Assembly: GCF_000372725.1 (NCBI RefSeq)
Contig: NW_005202427.1
Coordinates: 1,090,459-1,154,458 of the forward strand
Reading direction: 5' to 3'
Length of the DNA stretch: 64,000 nt
From: Emiliania huxleyi CCMP1516
Taxonomy: Eukaryota > Haptophyta > Isochrysidales > Noelaerhabdaceae
The notes beneath the pieces were generated by a model. That model worked only from the letters and a program-made list of their open reading frames with translations. It had not been told where the DNA came from and searched no databases. Within the stretch, counting starts at the first letter, position 1; the number at the start of each line of letters is the position of its first letter. A program made the translations under genes and the position numbers. This document shows positions 9,957 to 18,574 of the stretch, piece by piece.

Positions 9957-10720
9957 ATGTTGGGCCTGACGGACGCGCACCGCCGCGACATCCGGAGGGC
10001 GTTCGACCTCTTCGACCAGGCCGGCCATGGCGTCATCGACGTCAGCGCGCTCCGGGTGGTCTTCCGCGCCCTCGGCTTTGAGCTCGGCCACGATGAAGTG
10101 AGAGCAGCAGCAGCCGCAGAGAGAGAGGAGCGCGGGGGAGCGAGGGACGGCTAGTACCGTTGGCATTCCATCCCGCCTCCCCTCTCACCGCCAACTTTGA
10201 CCAGGTCCCCGCTTTGACCAGGTGTGTGGCATGCTGAGCGACCAATCGAGGGGTGCAAATGCCGTGGACTTTAGCGAGATGCTGACCCTCGTCCAAAAAA
10301 TGGGCGAGCGAGAGAGCAGCGGGGAGCACGGGCGCGCGTTCCGTCTCTTTGACAGCGGTAGCGGCGGCGTCTCATTTGAGAGCTTGCGGCAGGTCACGCG
10401 TGGTCTGGGCGAGGAGATGCCGGACGAGTATAGTTGGCTTCGGAGGAGGCGATCTTCACCACGCTTGGTGTGAGCACAGGCGAGGAGATGACGGACGAGG
10501 AGTTGGCGGAGATGATTTCGAGCGCCGACCTCGACGAGGACGGCTTGGTGCGAGAGGAGATATTATCCACGATGGGACTTGAAGCCGGAAATTTGAAAGG
10601 AAAGGCACCACGTTGCCTTGACATTGCGGTCCGGGTGCGACCGTGCCTCGTCAGGTGAGCGAGGAGGAGTTTCGGCACGCGCTGAGGGGGCAAACGAGCA
10701 AAGCTCGGGATCGTGGGTAG
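9957..10720 (+). CDS. Centrin-like EF-hand protein
   Basis: Four exons, join(9957..10097, 10222..10408, 10480..10547, 10655..10720), 153 aa, all junctions in frame. Order and spacing match centrin/caltractin: LTDAHRRDIRRAFDLFDQ, then FRALGFELGHDE, KMGERESSGEHGRAFRLFD, and LADLDEDGLVSEEEF-like EF4. Only EF4 (D-x-D-x-D-G..E) keeps all calcium ligands; EF1 lacks the third and twelfth ligands and EF2/EF3 have altered spacing. Centrins act at basal bodies and in nuclear export complexes. Intron 1 is GT-AG with a possible alternative acceptor 17 bp upstream (the TTTGACCAGGT block is doubled). Intron 2 is GC-AG with direct repeats over both junctions, and intron 3 is GT-AG with a weaker repeat. The centrin homology is good; loss of most calcium sites suggests a divergent paralogue. 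Confidence 0.78.
10409..10499 (+). repeat. Direct repeat spanning both splice junctions, centrin-like intron 2
   Basis: The block GCGAGGAGATGCCGGACGAG starts the intron (10409-10428) and recurs with one mismatch at the start of the next exon (10480-10499). The intron is 71 bp, GC-AG. Splicing removes exactly one repeat unit. Confidence 0.8.
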
Positions 10721-11727
10721 GGGATTGGGAGTGGTTAAGGGGGTGGCGGGGCAGGCGGCGCGCAAGCGCCATAGAGCGTGCGGTGGAAACGTGAGAAACG
10801 GCTACTCGAAGGTCGTCGGCTCGTCGAGGTTGGAGAAGATGAGGGGGGAACGAGGAGGGGGAATGGGCGGTCGGCGTCGGGGTAGAAGCAACAGGGCGTA
10901 CGGGGTAGTCGTCACATTCCTGCCCCGCAAGGGCGGGGCTGTCCTGGAAAGTGAGAAACGCCCGGCAGCGTGACGCACAACTTTAACCTCCCATACGTCG
11001 ATACGTGTTTGGGCTCCTCCTTCGCTGTTCCATCCCCTCATCTCTTTCCCGCCTAGGCGGGGCGATGGGCGGGCGCGGTGCGGTGCAGCGTGTGTGTGTG
11101 TGTGTGACTGTTGACACAAGGCGAGGGGGACCCCTCTACCGGCAACAGGCGAGCGCAGGGGCGGTCCTGCAGCGTGCAGGTGCACTCCACCTAGAGTGTG
11201 CTGCTGCAGATCTCTTTTACCTGTCGAGACGTATGAGTGTTCAAACATGAAACAACATCGCGCACATGGAACACCGCGCGTACACGTGTCACGTCTCACG
11301 CTGCTTCACGTGCGCCGGGCCGCATCCAAGGCGCATCCAAATAAATAAATAAATAAAAACGGTCAAACTCTGAGACGAGATGGGATTTAGGGACATGTGT
11401 CCCCGCCCTGCACGATCTTGGTGTGAGGGATCTTCAATCCGTCCCCTCACCCCTGGTCACTACCCGACACTAGAAGACGCATCCACAGCGTGTACGTGCG
11501 CTCTATTAGTATCACCTTGTATTTAGAGCTAGTTCCCCTCCCTGACGAACTCTGGGAGTACTTGGAGCACACAGGAGTCTGTACGATCAGCTAATAGACA
11601 CCAAGACGCGAAACACGACGCGGCACACACCTCAACCGACATCGCCGCTTGGAACTCTTTCGCTCTCTTTTCTGCACACGTGTATTGCACCTCGCAGGCA
11701 TCATGGCGGGCATCCGATGATGAGGCC
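10721..11727. other. Intergenic between convergent genes
   Basis: No gene supported. Contains a (GT)n run near 11091-11106 and an AAAT-type microsatellite at about 11339-11358. Confidence 0.5.
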
Positions 11728-13185
11728 TCAATGCGACATGGGGGGGCGCCTGCTCACGCGCAAGCGGCCATCGGCGGGCTTCAGGGTCAAGAAGTAGTCG
11801 GACTTCGGAGGCCGAACCAGCTCCAGCTTGTATCCGGTGACAATCAAGGCGAGGAACCGTTTGAGCTCCGCCATCGCGAGCGTCTGCCCGACGCAATTTC
11901 GCCGGCCAGTTGAAAAGGGCATGAAGTTCTCCTTCAGCGATGGCTCGACATTTTTCAGCCATCGCTCTGGTTTGAAGGTTCCGGCGTCCTGCACCGGCGC
12001 CGTCCGATGGACCGGCAGGAAAGGGATGGAGCAAATCGCACCCGCGGGGATGACAGCACCGTCCGAGAGAGCCAGGTCCTCGGCCAGCACGCGGAGTGAG
12101 CCCATCGCAGCGACGGGCCAGAGGCGCATAGACTCGTTGATCACTGCGGCGAGGTACTCTGAGTGCTCAGGTGTAACCTCGTTGTTCGAGCGCAAATCCG
12201 CAGCAAGCCGGTCTGCGATCTCCGGGTGGGCCGCAAGCTCGTATATTGTCCACGCGAGCGTGAAGCCAGTCGTGTCGTGGCCCGCGATCAGGAACGTCAC
12301 CACGTCCGCCGCGCGCTCTTGCTCGTGCGCGTAGTTCGGGTTGCTCACGAGCTTCCCGATTATGGTCGCGTCAAGCTCCTCGCGCTCGGAAGCGGACGCC
12401 GCCGCCTCGCGACGAGAACGGAATTCTTCCATGACCTCATTGGCGATGCGCATCAGCTCGACTGCGGCGCGGCCTGCCGCGCGCGCCTCGGGGATGGCAA
12501 ACGCCATCAGCTTGCGGAGCGGGTTGTTTGTGCGCTTTAGGGCGTACTCGATTAGCGCCGGCTCGACCGCCTCGAGAAACCGCAGCCCCATACCTGAGGA
12601 ATCGCCGCCGCCACGCAGCATTCCAAAGTCAAACCCCGCCAGCACTGTCTCGCCCAGCACGTCGATCATCAACTCGATCATTAGCTGTGCGGCATCAAAC
12701 TCCTCGCCAGAGGCTGATAGCACGTCGAGCCGGAGGCCGAGCGCAGCGCACGATTGAAGGGCGTCAAGTTTGTCCCGGATGAGCGAGCTGGTGAACGCGT
12801 GAGAGACCCCCTTCCGAGCATGCTCCCACCGCGGCCCATCGGGAGAGGTGAAGAAGCTTGCCCAGCCCGCGGTCATGCCATCGAAGTTGGAGTAGAGGGA
12901 TGGTTTGTCAGCGGCCCTTGCTCGCAGCACCGCACGCGCCGTCGGCCCGTCCGCGATGACTACCCACGGCCTCCACTGCGGTACACGCATCCTGAATACG
13001 CGGCCAGGGTACTTTTGAGCCAGGCTCAGCACGAACCAGGGCGCATCGCTGGTCGTCAATGCTGCGATTGTTGTAAACATGCTCTCCGTCGCGAGCGGCG
13101 GCAAGCGCTTGCGGTCCCGCACGCACAGGAAGTAGACGATCAGGAGGCAGAGCAGAGCAACGCTGAGTTCACCGAGGAACGCCAT
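11728..13185 (-). CDS. Cytochrome P450 monooxygenase
   Basis: Intronless, 485 aa. An N-terminal membrane anchor (LSVALLCLLIVYFLC) is followed by a basic RDRKRLPP turn typical of ER-bound P450s. The I-helix reads FLIAGHDTTGF, the K-helix ESMRLWP, the PERF-like motif PERW, and the heme loop FSTGRRNCVGQ with the axial Cys. All landmarks of an active enzyme are present and the length is normal. The sequence resembles CYP4/CYP97-like oxygenases acting on fatty acids, sterols or carotenoids, but the subfamily cannot be fixed by eye. Met 13185 was chosen because it starts just before the anchor; the open frame continues upstream without homology. Absence of introns contrasts with its neighbours and may reflect retroposition or transfer. 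Confidence 0.9.
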   Translation of the reverse strand: MAFLGELSVALLCLLIVYFLCVRDRKRLPPLATESMFTTIAALTTSDAPWFVLSLAQKYPGRVFRMRVPQWRPWVVIADGPTARAVLRARAADKPSLYSNFDGMTAGWASFFTSPDGPRWEHARKGVSHAFTSSLIRDKLDALQSCAALGLRLDVLSASGEEFDAAQLMIELMIDVLGETVLAGFDFGMLRGGGDSSGMGLRFLEAVEPALIEYALKRTNNPLRKLMAFAIPEARAAGRAAVELMRIANEVMEEFRSRREAAASASEREELDATIIGKLVSNPNYAHEQERAADVVTFLIAGHDTTGFTLAWTIYELAAHPEIADRLAADLRSNNEVTPEHSEYLAAVINESMRLWPVAAMGSLRVLAEDLALSDGAVIPAGAICSIPFLPVHRTAPVQDAGTFKPERWLKNVEPSLKENFMPFSTGRRNCVGQTLAMAELKRFLALIVTGYKLELVRPPKSDYFLTLKPADGRLRVSRRPPMSH

Positions 13186-13584
13186 GGTTCTGGAGCTAAC
13201 GCTAAGCGACTCCCGCGAGGCGGTCCGGCGGCGGCGCGCGTCGCATAAAAAAACAAAGTCGCATAAAAAAGCAAACACAACAAGTCCTCCAAGTGCCAAC
13301 CCACGCGGCCTAGCGGCCTGCCACGATAAGGCTATAGAGGGGGCCATACGCATACGCAGCGGGTCAGCGGTGTCGTATCGTAGTACTAACCCGGCCGCGT
13401 AGTACCATCTAGGACTAGGTGTGAAAGGCGATTCTCCCGGCATCTCGGGTGCGGCACTTCGCACGAAACGCAAACGGGCGCACCTCTCTAGCTCGAGACC
13501 TCTAGCCTCTCGGCTCTCGAGCGTCTCGTGCTTTTCCCACACACGCGGTGCTCCGACTCTCCACCCTACTGTCTGAATACGTTT

Positions 13585-13699
13585 TCCACGTATTCCAAAT
13601 GACCTCCCAGAGGCCTGTATTCCACCCGTATTCCACCCGTATTCCACGTATTCCATGGAATACGCCGTATTCCAAGCTCCAAAAATGGACGTATTCCGT
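13585..13699. repeat. Cluster of CGTATTCCA-type motifs
   Basis: About six copies of GTATTCCA or CGTATTCC lie within 115 bp, plus one inverted copy in TATTCCATGGAATA, a perfect palindrome. It sits between divergently transcribed genes and could be a regulatory array or a decayed minisatellite. Confidence 0.7.
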
Positions 13700-13923
13700 A
13701 TAAAATTTTCTTCGCTCCGCGAATTCAGACAGTAGGCTCTCCACGTGCTCTGTTTTTCGGGGGGGGGGGGGGGGGGGCTTGCCCCTTGCGCCTGCCTTGC
13801 CCGCCGCCAAACGGGCTTCTATACGCGCCTCGGTCGGACGCGCCCGCGCCCTGGTGCCGCCACTCTTCGCGTCTGCCGTGACCTGCTATGCTCGTCTGTT
13901 TCGGGACTTGCCCCCGTCCGGCT

Positions 13924-13997
13924 GTGTTTCTTCAAAACTCTCGGTTAGTTTGTTTCTTCAAAACTCTCGGTTAGTTTGTTTCTTCAAAACTCTCGGG
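13924..13997. repeat. 26-bp tandem repeat, three units
   Basis: Units of TTTCTTCAAAACTCTCGGT followed by TAGTTTG repeat nearly perfectly three times, ending about 150 bp upstream of the MGNAC start codon. Confidence 0.85.
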
Positions 13998-14140
13998 ACG
14001 ACAAACTTCTGTTACGAAAGCGGTTCGAAACGAAAGTTGTCAAGTCAGCCGTCGTGGGCTCGGCTCGCCCAAGCCGCCCAACGCCAGCCGGCCACAAGCA
14101 AGCTCTCTTGCGTTTCGGAGAAAACCCGCGCGGCGGTCCG

Positions 14141-15481
14141 ATGGGCAATGCTTGCGTTGGTCGCACGGATCGAGTCGGTCCCAAGTGGGATACGGCACAA
14201 GATATCAAGAAGCGCAAAGCCATATTCGAGAACCTGCGAGAACTCGACACAGAGCTCGCAGAAGCGATTCGTCGTGGGATCATCCGCCTCATCTCCGTGG
14301 CCTGGCTGCTCGAGCTCGAGTTAGATTACGTGTTACCGAGAATGCAAGAGTTGGAGACTCTTGGCGCTTTTCTCGATGGCATGTCAGCGTGCAGGGCGCT
14401 TTACAAGGGCGATCGTCGAGTTTTTGCGTGCAGCTACGGATGGCTCACAGCGAAGCATCCTGATCCGAAAGGAGTCCGCATCCGTACGCTGCAGCGCTTC
14501 TTCCGTGGACTCGCCTCGCGCGGGCAGCTGCCCACGAACGCGTGCTTATTCTGGGATTTTGGGAGCCTCCCTCAGAAGCCACGCACCGCCACCGAGCAAC
14601 AGACTTTCAAGGAAGCTCTCGACATTATGACGAGAGTTTACGCCTCACCGCTGGGCACGTGCGTGTTGCAGATGATTGAGATCCCCGAGTGTCCTGACGA
14701 GCTGAGCCGGAGTCTGGTGGTGCTCGAGGATGAGAAGTCACCATGCACTGAGCAGGGCATACGGGCATGCTTCTCGCCGGCTGGGGTGGTCACGTCTGTG
14801 GAGCGGACAGCGGGAGCGATCACCGTACGATACGATCGAACCATGGATGATCGAGTCATCGAACGCGCCCTCGCCTTGGACACTGCATCTCTCGGCGAGG
14901 CGAAGGTGTTCGCGGAGTACAACGCGCGTCCGTACCACGACCGCGGGTGGTGCGTGATGGAGGAGGCCATCAGCTTCGAGGCTGAGGTGAGGTCGAACGC
15001 CTTTCCTGAGGCGAAGGAGATCCTCGCAGATGTCTCGAAGTGCCGAGCCAAAGTGTACGTCATCTCGAGCCTAGATGAACCGACCGAGCCGGAGGGCCAC
15101 TGGCAGAACTCAGAGACTGTGAAGGAGAGCTTGCGCGCTGCGAAGTTCACTGGCAAGGCTGACGAGGAGGAGGTGCCCAAGCTGTACGACCGCCAGCAGG
15201 TGGAGCTGGCGGCCGCGATGGTGGCGCTCGACGGGGTGATGCAGGAGATCACTGACAAAGAAATCGAAAAGCATGGCTCGTGGGCAGAGGCTGCGGTGGT
15301 CCGGGGCGGCTTGCAAAAGGGCAAGACGTACCCCCGCGAAATGATACTGAGCCAGAATAAGGCCAAGGGCTATCAGAGGAAGGAGACTTCAGAGGAGAAG
15401 ATGGAGCGCCGGGTCAAGGAAGCGCAGGCGACGCTCGAGCTTGAGAAGTGGTTGCGGCGGCGGCGCTCGAGCGGCGGGTAG
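14141..15481 (+). CDS. Uncharacterised SWL/HPDP...RGWC family protein with N-myristoylation-like start
   Basis: Single exon, 446 aa from Met 14141. The start MGNACVGR offers Gly2 and Cys5 and so looks like an acylated membrane-targeting N-terminus, which is why it was preferred to the longer frame from 13976. Family blocks: a VFACSYGWLTAKHPDPKG strand, a NACLFWDFGSLPQ block with acidic and aromatic residues, and YHDRGWCVMEEAIS. The second family member in this window (34592-35826) has the same three blocks in the same order. The pattern is reminiscent of TIR/HET-like domains (beta strand, Asp-rich loop, RGWC.E helix), but I cannot name the domain. The C-terminal ~90 residues are charged and helical. 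Function unknown. Confidence 0.75.
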   Translation: MGNACVGRTDRVGPKWDTAQDIKKRKAIFENLRELDTELAEAIRRGIIRLISVAWLLELELDYVLPRMQELETLGAFLDGMSACRALYKGDRRVFACSYGWLTAKHPDPKGVRIRTLQRFFRGLASRGQLPTNACLFWDFGSLPQKPRTATEQQTFKEALDIMTRVYASPLGTCVLQMIEIPECPDELSRSLVVLEDEKSPCTEQGIRACFSPAGVVTSVERTAGAITVRYDRTMDDRVIERALALDTASLGEAKVFAEYNARPYHDRGWCVMEEAISFEAEVRSNAFPEAKEILADVSKCRAKVYVISSLDEPTEPEGHWQNSETVKESLRAAKFTGKADEEEVPKLYDRQQVELAAAMVALDGVMQEITDKEIEKHGSWAEAAVVRGGLQKGKTYPREMILSQNKAKGYQRKETSEEKMERRVKEAQATLELEKWLRRRRSSGG

Positions 15482-15803
15482 AGCGGCGGCCGGTAAGGGC
15501 GACCGACGTGAGGACGCACGTGGCACGATCGGAGAGCAATATCCAATGAAGACCAGAGGTATACCACAAGCGAGCATTTAGAGAAGATGTTACCATAAAC
15601 GAGATGCGAGGGGAGGACAGCTGAGCTGAGAGTGCGGCGCCTCTCTTTCGACTCTCGTGCAGACGACTGCACACCAGGACTGTGCATCAGCCGCGATGGT
15701 GTGAGTGCTGCGAGTTCGCTTCGAGGAATGGCGAGGCGACCAGCCGTATGATGAGTAGTAGCACCACCGCTCCCCCCCCGCAAGCGCGAGACACACACAC
15801 TCA

Positions 15804-15836
<33 letters not shown>

Positions 15837-16682
15837 CCCTGGCGGGCGCCGCGGACCAGTTCCGCGAGCGCTCGTCAGCGGGTGGTGTGCGGTTCTTGCC
15901 GTAGTTCCTCTTCGGTCGCCTAGCCCCGGCGCCGTCTGGCGGACGCCTGCGTGTCACGAGTGCGAGCCGCTCGCGGTTCGTACGCCCGCTTGCGGGTTCG
16001 AGTGGCGGGCTATCCCGCTTGCGGGATGGCTTAGCGGGTTCGAGCCGTCACACATTGGCTGCCGGGGTGTGCCGAGGGGGGGCTGGGTGGGCGGTAAGCC
16101 GTCATTGCCCGGCGCTGCTTGCAGCGCTCTGGGTGGTAGTGGCGGCGCTCCAAGAGTGGTGCTCTTGGGAAGAGGTTCCTCCTTTCCGCTCCCCCCCCGC
16201 AAGGCGCGAGACACACACGTATTTGGGAGACAACTTCCTTGGTCTGACGCACGTAACATGCAGGTCGCAATTTGCGCCACAAGAGCGAAGAGGGCCGACA
16301 TATGACCAGAGGGGAGAGGAGATTTCTCGCCTCGCGCACTCCTCCTCTCTCTCTGTACGTGCGCTGCGCGCTCAGCCTGGCACTAGAAGGCTGGTGCATC
16401 GTGGCGCGCTAGAAGGCTGGTGGCACTAGAAGGTGGTGCATCGTGATTGTTTGCTGACTCGCTGTGTTGTGTGTCGTGTGTGTCGGGGGTTGTGGGGAGG
16501 GGAGGGGGCATCGCCTTCCTCCCCCACATCACGCATGTCAGACTGCCTCGGCCGCCGCGAGCGGCGAGGATCTCGCGGCGCGGCTATGCTGATGGTCTCT
16601 CTTCGTTACGTACAGCCCGGTATACTACAGGGAGAGCGGGGCACAGAGTAACGTACGGAGCTACGTACAATTCACGCACACG
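15482..16682. other. Intergenic between convergent genes
   Basis: Contains an (AC)n microsatellite at about 15789-15834 and a short duplication of GCACTAGAAGG/TGGTGCATCGTG near 16379-16445. TCCCCCCCGCAAG-CGCGAGACACACAC occurs twice (about 15770 and 16190). No gene supported. Confidence 0.5.
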
Positions 16683-17540
16683 TCACGCCGCTTCCGCCTC
16701 GCCGCACCAGTCAAAGAGCGACTCGAGGTGGTGCAGCGACATGACCAGCGCGCGCGACTCCGAGTTGGCGTGGCCGTAGCTCACCACCACCTTGTCCGAG
16801 CCAGGCGGCAGCGCGAGGCCGCTCGGGAAGCTCCGCGCCGAGCGAGGGAGCGGCAGCGCGCGCGAGACAGCGACGACGGGAAAGGGCGGCGCGGCTGCGA
16901 ACTTGTAGGCGAAGGTGACGTACTTGCCCTCGAGGAGCGAGTGGAAGAGCGCGAGGTACGTGCCGTTGGTATACGGCAGCGCTGTGGCCGAGCCGTGGAC
17001 CCGCACGCCCTCCGCCTGCGCGAGCGCGCTCAGCGGCGCCGACGCTGACGTCGAGTAGCGCCGCTGGCACGCGCCGTCTGCGGCGCGCGCGATGACAACC
17101 ACGTGCGGGACGACTGAGTAGACGTAGTGCAGCTGCCCCTCGTGCGTGAAGGCGATCCAGTTCTTCTCCGCAATCCGCGTCCAGCCGCAGTCGAGCCTCG
17201 AGGCGACCGCCGCCCCTCCCGCAGAGACGCGCAGACCGTCTGCGGCAATGAACATCTGCGAGACGGAGCGGCCCGTCTGGTGGCACCCTGGCCGCGTCTC
17301 CGTCGGAGGGAGGGAGCTGAAGGTGAGCGCAAACGGGCCGTAGATCGAGCCGTTGGCCAGCGCGACAAGCTTCGGGTCCTCGCCGCCGCTGACGGTCTTG
17401 CGGAGCAGCGTCCGGTTCTCGGGCACAAACGTCGGGCGTGGCTTCGGCTCTCGCTCGCGCGGAATGACCCCCGCAACACCGCTACACCGACCGGGACTGC
17501 ACACGTACTGCGTGTAAGTAAGGCTCCTCTTCACAGACAT
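16683..17540 (-). CDS. Five-bladed propeller glycosidase/phosphorylase-like protein (5' end uncertain)
   Basis: The readable part, about 285 aa, resembles GH130/GH43-type propellers: GGEDPKLVALANGSIYGPF, RIAEKNWIAFTHEGQLHYVYSVVPH, and a C-terminal VVVSYGHANSESRALVMSL strand. The EDPKL and EKNW blocks are the family's active-site regions. Related algal proteins are often annotated as mannosyl-phosphorylase or mannosyltransferase-like. The first blade is missing upstream, so either the true start lies in exons beyond 17540 or this is truncated. Met 17540 (MSVKRSLTYTQYVC) is provisional; the frame stays open to 17951. Substrate is not predictable from this. Confidence 0.6.
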   Translation of the reverse strand: MSVKRSLTYTQYVCSPGRCSGVAGVIPREREPKPRPTFVPENRTLLRKTVSGGEDPKLVALANGSIYGPFALTFSSLPPTETRPGCHQTGRSVSQMFIAADGLRVSAGGAAVASRLDCGWTRIAEKNWIAFTHEGQLHYVYSVVPHVVVIARAADGACQRRYSTSASAPLSALAQAEGVRVHGSATALPYTNGTYLALFHSLLEGKYVTFAYKFAAAPPFPVVAVSRALPLPRSARSFPSGLALPPGSDKVVVSYGHANSESRALVMSLHHLESLFDWCGEAEAA

Positions 17541-17729
17541 TTGGAGAAGCACCTTATCAGCTGGTCGGCCGCCATGTGGGCCTCCGGGCCTGCTGCGGCG
17601 GCGCGGCCGTTTGAGGCCGGGCTCGGCCCGGCCCGCGACGGCTGGCCGCCGACGAGCGCGCTCGCGCTGCTCGTCAAAATGGCGGCGGTGTCGACTGCGG
17701 CGACGGTCGTTCAGTCGCTCAGCGCTTTC

Positions 17730-17763
17730 CCGTCTGTCGTCTGTCGTCTGTCGTCTGTTGTCG
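17730..17763. repeat. CGTCTGT microsatellite
   Basis: Four near-perfect units of GTCTGTC/GTCTGTT. Located upstream of the propeller gene. Confidence 0.85.
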
Positions 17764-18574
17764 CATTTCGCACACGCGCGATCCCGCAGCCAAAAGCTGC
17801 TCGCTCGAACCGCGGCCGACTCTGCCACCGCGGCCGCAGCTGCTGAGCACTCCAGAAAACTGGTGCCTGATATGCTGCCTCCCTGCGGATGCTGCCGGCG
17901 AGCCTGGCGGTCCGCTGTACAAGGAAGTGCTGACTCGATGCCCCCCCGCAATCTTCTACCCCCACGACTCGGAACGCGAATGTGACAGGACCATCGGGTC
18001 CTTCGGCCACCAAAGCGAGATCACCCGAGAGCAGCTGAGTCTGCCTCTGGCCTCGCCTCCCTCTCCTTCAGGCATTCGTGGCATCCTATGGGTCGTCCAG
18101 AGTATCGACCTCTGGCTTGTCAGTCGCGGTCACTTGATGACACCATGAAGTACAGCGATCGCCAACTCGCTGGCCTCTCCGCAAGGCCCCCCGACCGCGT
18201 CGAACTCAACGGCGCGGGCTCTCTCGGCTACGGGACCGGCCCCAGCTTCGGCTGAGGGCTGACAAGCTGCCGAGCCCAAATCACTGTGAGAGTCGTGATT
18301 TCTTGTGTTGGTTTTCAAAAATCTCTCTCTCAGACCTTGTTATTGAGAAGAAGATACCTCCTAGGGCGCTGGCCGCTGCGCGCTGACCGCTGTTCACTGG
18401 GGAGTCTGCGGGACACAGCGCAGTGTCTTCCCCCATGCGCGCGCCCCATGGCCATTCCCCATTGCCACAGCCCACACGCACAGCAACGATTAGCGAGATA
18501 GGGGCGCTCTCGACTCGCCACGTCCTTTCGTTGCAATTCTAAAAACGTATCTATTGTATGAAAAGTGCGCCGCC
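17764..18574. other. Intergenic or unrecognised 5' exons of the propeller gene
   Basis: No confident exon. The minus-strand frame around 17711-18013 (start MVAEGPDGPVTFAFRVVG) could be an upstream exon of the propeller gene, but no splice junction joins it convincingly. Confidence 0.35.

Larger units (their letters stand above)
13186..14140. other. Divergent intergenic region between P450 and SWL/HPDP gene
   Basis: Probable two-way promoter region. Contains the CGTATTCCA cluster, a homopolymer G run at about 13759-13777 and a 26-bp tandem repeat, each listed separately. No gene supported. Confidence 0.5.
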
